The notes under the pieces: generated by a model
What the model was told of the DNA's origin: nothing
What the model saw: only the letters and a program-made list of their open reading frames with translations
Database searches by the model: none
Shown here: positions 62,415-64,000 of the stretch, piece after piece
How the letters are laid out: the number at the start of each line of letters is the position of its first letter
How positions within the stretch are numbered: the first letter of the stretch is position 1
DNA from: Lentzea guizhouensis
GTDB taxonomy: Bacteria; Actinomycetota; Actinomycetes; Mycobacteriales; Pseudonocardiaceae
Reading direction: 5' to 3'
DNA length: 64,000 nucleotides
Assembly: GCF_001701025.1 (NCBI RefSeq)
Contig: NZ_CP016793.1
Coordinates: 8,246,001-8,310,000 of the forward strand
Position numbers and translations under genes: made by a program

Positions 62415-63085
62415 CTGTTGGTGGTGAAGTTCAGGCCACCGCTGGACGAGGTGATCTCGTAGCCGAACTGCACGGCGCCCACCGTCACGTCACCGAACCA
62501 GCCGCGGCCGCGGATCCAGTCCATGACGGCCTTGATGTCGACCGTGCCGGACCCGGTGTTGGACGTGCGGACGAACGAGAACACCGCGTTCGAGCCGTTG
62601 GAACCGCGGTGGACGTTCCAGCTGTGGCCGCCCACCGTGGCGGAGGCCTGCCACGAGCCGATCGGGCCGACGTTGCCGACCTTGTTCATCCACAACATGA
62701 TCTCGTAGGAGTGGTTGTCGGCCCAGATGTCGTACGCGGTGGTGTACGAGCCGGCGTTCGGGTACGTGACGTTGAAGCTGCTGCGCAGGCTGCCGAGCGA
62801 GCTGAGCCTGCGGTTCACCATCTTCTCCGAGTGCGGGTACGACTTCACCCCACCGGTGTTCGGTTGGTTCGACCACACGCCCCAGTTGCTGTAGGAGTTG
62901 GCCCACACGGTCTGCGGCCCGTGCCCGTTGCCCCACACGTTGTTGCGGACCGTGTAGCCGCCGTTCGACCAGGTGCCCCACCGGTCCGTGGAGCTCCACG
63001 CCGCGGCGAGCGCCGTGCCGGTCACCAGCGACATCGTCAGAGCGGCGACGACCGCGAGAACCACATAACGCGCTTTCCTGTGCAT
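62393..63085 (-). CDS. secreted GH12 endoglucanase/xyloglucanase
   Basis: The 230 residues comprise a signal peptide (about 1-28) and a single beta-jelly-roll GH12 domain without binding module. Catalytic residues are Glu128 (nucleophile, HSYEIMLWMNK) and Glu210 (acid, VQFGYEI). GH12 contains both endo-beta-1,4-glucanases and xyloglucanases. The shared operator (63132-63147) with the xyloglucan operon favours xyloglucan. It is a single-gene unit convergent with CE7, with no terminator between them. Confidence 0.94.
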   Translation of the reverse strand: MHRKARYVVLAVVAALTMSLVTGTALAAAWSSTDRWGTWSNGGYTVRNNVWGNGHGPQTVWANSYSNWGVWSNQPNTGGVKSYPHSEKMVNRRLSSLGSLRSSFNVTYPNAGSYTTAYDIWADNHSYEIMLWMNKVGNVGPIGSWQASATVGGHSWNVHRGSNGSNAVFSFVRTSNTGSGTVDIKAVMDWIRGRGWFGDVTVGAVQFGYEITSSSGGLNFTTNSYSVSAG

Positions 63086-63131
63086 GTCCGGTTCCTTCCG
63101 CACTTCGTTGAACGGAATTCGCACCGCTGGT

Positions 63132-63147
63132 GTCGAAGCGGTTCACC
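63132..63147. promoter_or_regulatory. operator upstream of GH12
   Basis: GTCGAAGCGGTTCACC lies 46 bp before the start. It matches the sites at 58364 and 58453 over the core GTCGAARCGSTT. Confidence 0.55.
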
Positions 63148-63228
63148 ACGAAGCTAACATCGAACCGATCGAACACAACTACGCGAAACAATTCGACTGC
63201 ATTTGTGGCAAAACCATCTCGGATCAGC

Positions 63229-64000
63229 TCACCGGTGCGGTCCGGTGCGCACGGACAGGTTGGGCTCGAGCAGCGTCAGCGGTGGCGTCTGCTGACCGTT
63301 CAGCTGGGCGACCAGCAGCTCGACCGCCCGCCGCCCCAGCGCCTCGGCCGGGAGCTGGACCGAGGTGAGCCGCAGCCGTTCCGCGAGCTCGTCCGGGCAG
63401 ATCGCCACCACGGCCACGTCGTCGGGCACCCGCCTGCCCTCGGCGCGCAGGCATTCGAGCACCCAGCCGAGCACCGCCTCGTTGTGCACGACCAGCGCGG
63501 TCATCCTGGGCAGCTCGCGCAACAGCGTGCCGACCACCGCCTGCACGGAGTCGTACCGCGGCTCGGCCGGCATCGCGGTCGACGCGACACCGCGCCGCAT
63601 CGCCGCGGAGCTGAAGCCGGCCAGCGTCCGTTGCGCGAAGCCGGTGTTGCGCGCGTAGACCGCGCTCGACGCGCCGAGGAACCCGATGCTGCGGTGGCCG
63701 AGCTCGGCCAGGTGGTCGACACACCGCGCGCCCGCCGCCTCGAAGTCGAGGTCGACGCAGGTCAAGCCCTTGACCGCGGCCGGGTGCCCGAGCAGGACGG
63801 CCGGGCGGCCGAGCTCGCGCAGCACCGGGAGCCGTTCGTCGTCCAGCCCGACGTCCATCATCACGCACCCGTCGACCCGCGCGCAGTGCGCCAGCCGCCG
63901 CAGCCCGGCCGCTCCCTGGTCGGCGGTCACCAGCAGCACGTCCATGTCGTGCCGGCGCGCGGCGGTGACGACCGAGGTGACGAACCGCATGACCACCGGC
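63229..64000 (-). CDS. LacI-family regulator (5' end outside window)
   Basis: Only the ligand-binding domain and C-terminus (about 257 codons) are inside the window; the helix-turn-helix lies beyond 64000. It shares VMRFVTSVVTAARRHDMDVL and LGHRSIGFLGASSAVYARNT with the left-edge regulator (MMRFVTAAVTTARRHDMDLL; LGHRSIGFLGAPSAVYRRST), so the two are recent paralogues. The C-terminal block VAICPDELAERLRLTSVQ replaces the usual GFDD motif, as in the regulator at 53704. It is transcribed toward GH12 and ends 143 bp before it. A role in control of neighbouring hemicellulase genes is likely. Confidence 0.9.
   Translation of the reverse strand, partial: PVVMRFVTSVVTAARRHDMDVLLVTADQGAAGLRRLAHCARVDGCVMMDVGLDDERLPVLRELGRPAVLLGHPAAVKGLTCVDLDFEAAGARCVDHLAELGHRSIGFLGASSAVYARNTGFAQRTLAGFSSAAMRRGVASTAMPAEPRYDSVQAVVGTLLRELPRMTALVVHNEAVLGWVLECLRAEGRRVPDDVAVVAICPDELAERLRLTSVQLPAEALGRRAVELLVAQLNGQQTPPLTLLEPNLSVRTGPHR

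Noticed and set aside
1..64000. Search for tRNA, rRNA, CRISPR, transposase, integrase, att sites, or biosynthetic gene clusters
   Set aside because: No cloverleaf, repeat-spacer array, transposase motif or PKS/NRPS domain was seen.

Overview
The window is about 70% G+C with dense, largely uninterrupted coding. It has GTG starts, 1-4 nt ATGA/GTGA/TGATG gene overlaps, LacI-family regulators, and sugar importers that lack their own ATPase. This points to a soil actinobacterium, most likely Pseudonocardiaceae (Lentzea/Saccharothrix/Actinosynnema-like); that placement is inferred from protein style only. The window is an almost continuous plant-cell-wall degradation region. No tRNA, rRNA, CRISPR array, insertion sequence or replication origin was seen.

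Left part, positions 1-10040. A truncated LacI regulator is followed by a short GH127-type protein. Next comes a crystalline-cellulose operon read right to left: GH48 reducing-end cellobiohydrolase, AA10 lytic polysaccharide monooxygenase, a 150-residue protein of unknown function, and a GH6 cellobiohydrolase. CebR-type boxes lie in front of GH48. Positions 9108-17366 are for pectin: divergent PL1 and PL3 pectate lyases, then a five-gene operon in which a pectate lyase-pectin methylesterase fusion is translationally coupled to a CUT1 importer and a sugar-acid dehydratase of the enolase superfamily. A decayed NACHT gene, an MFS exporter and a broken LacI gene follow (17722-20207).

Middle part, 20423-38014, is for L-arabinose and arabinogalactan. 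It holds a GH30 galactanase-like enzyme, a secreted duplicated-domain protein of unknown function, araA-araD-araB, a LacI-type arabinose regulator, a frameshifted GH43 and a GH51 arabinofuranosidase. Divergent to these is a YtfQRT/YjfF-type pentose importer whose last permease overlaps an expansin gene. A shared operator, close to TGTTANCGNTAACA (or TGTGANCGNTCACA), lies at seven promoters, five of them at the -35/-10 elements. It appears to tie these genes, and the LacI gene at the left edge, into one regulon.

Positions 38060-43884 hold accessory genes: a Ddn-like flavin protein, a CBM2-CE2 acetyl esterase, a PHP-hydrolase/jacalin-phosphodiesterase pair and an F420-type oxidoreductase. Positions 43969-63085 form a xyloglucan locus. 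A nine-gene leftward operon (binding protein, two permeases, LacI, GH31, GH42, GH36, GH43, GH5-X2-CBM46) lies opposite GH3-CE7, with a convergent GH12. Related LacI operators precede each unit. A second truncated LacI gene, paralogous to the one at the left edge, closes the window.

Together the genes hydrolyse cellulose, pectin, arabinan/arabinogalactan and xyloglucan outside the cell, import the oligosaccharides and finish them in the cytoplasm. Several genes carry apparent frameshifts or deletions: GH43, one permease, one LacI, NACHT, and possibly GH127. These may be real decay or sequencing errors.
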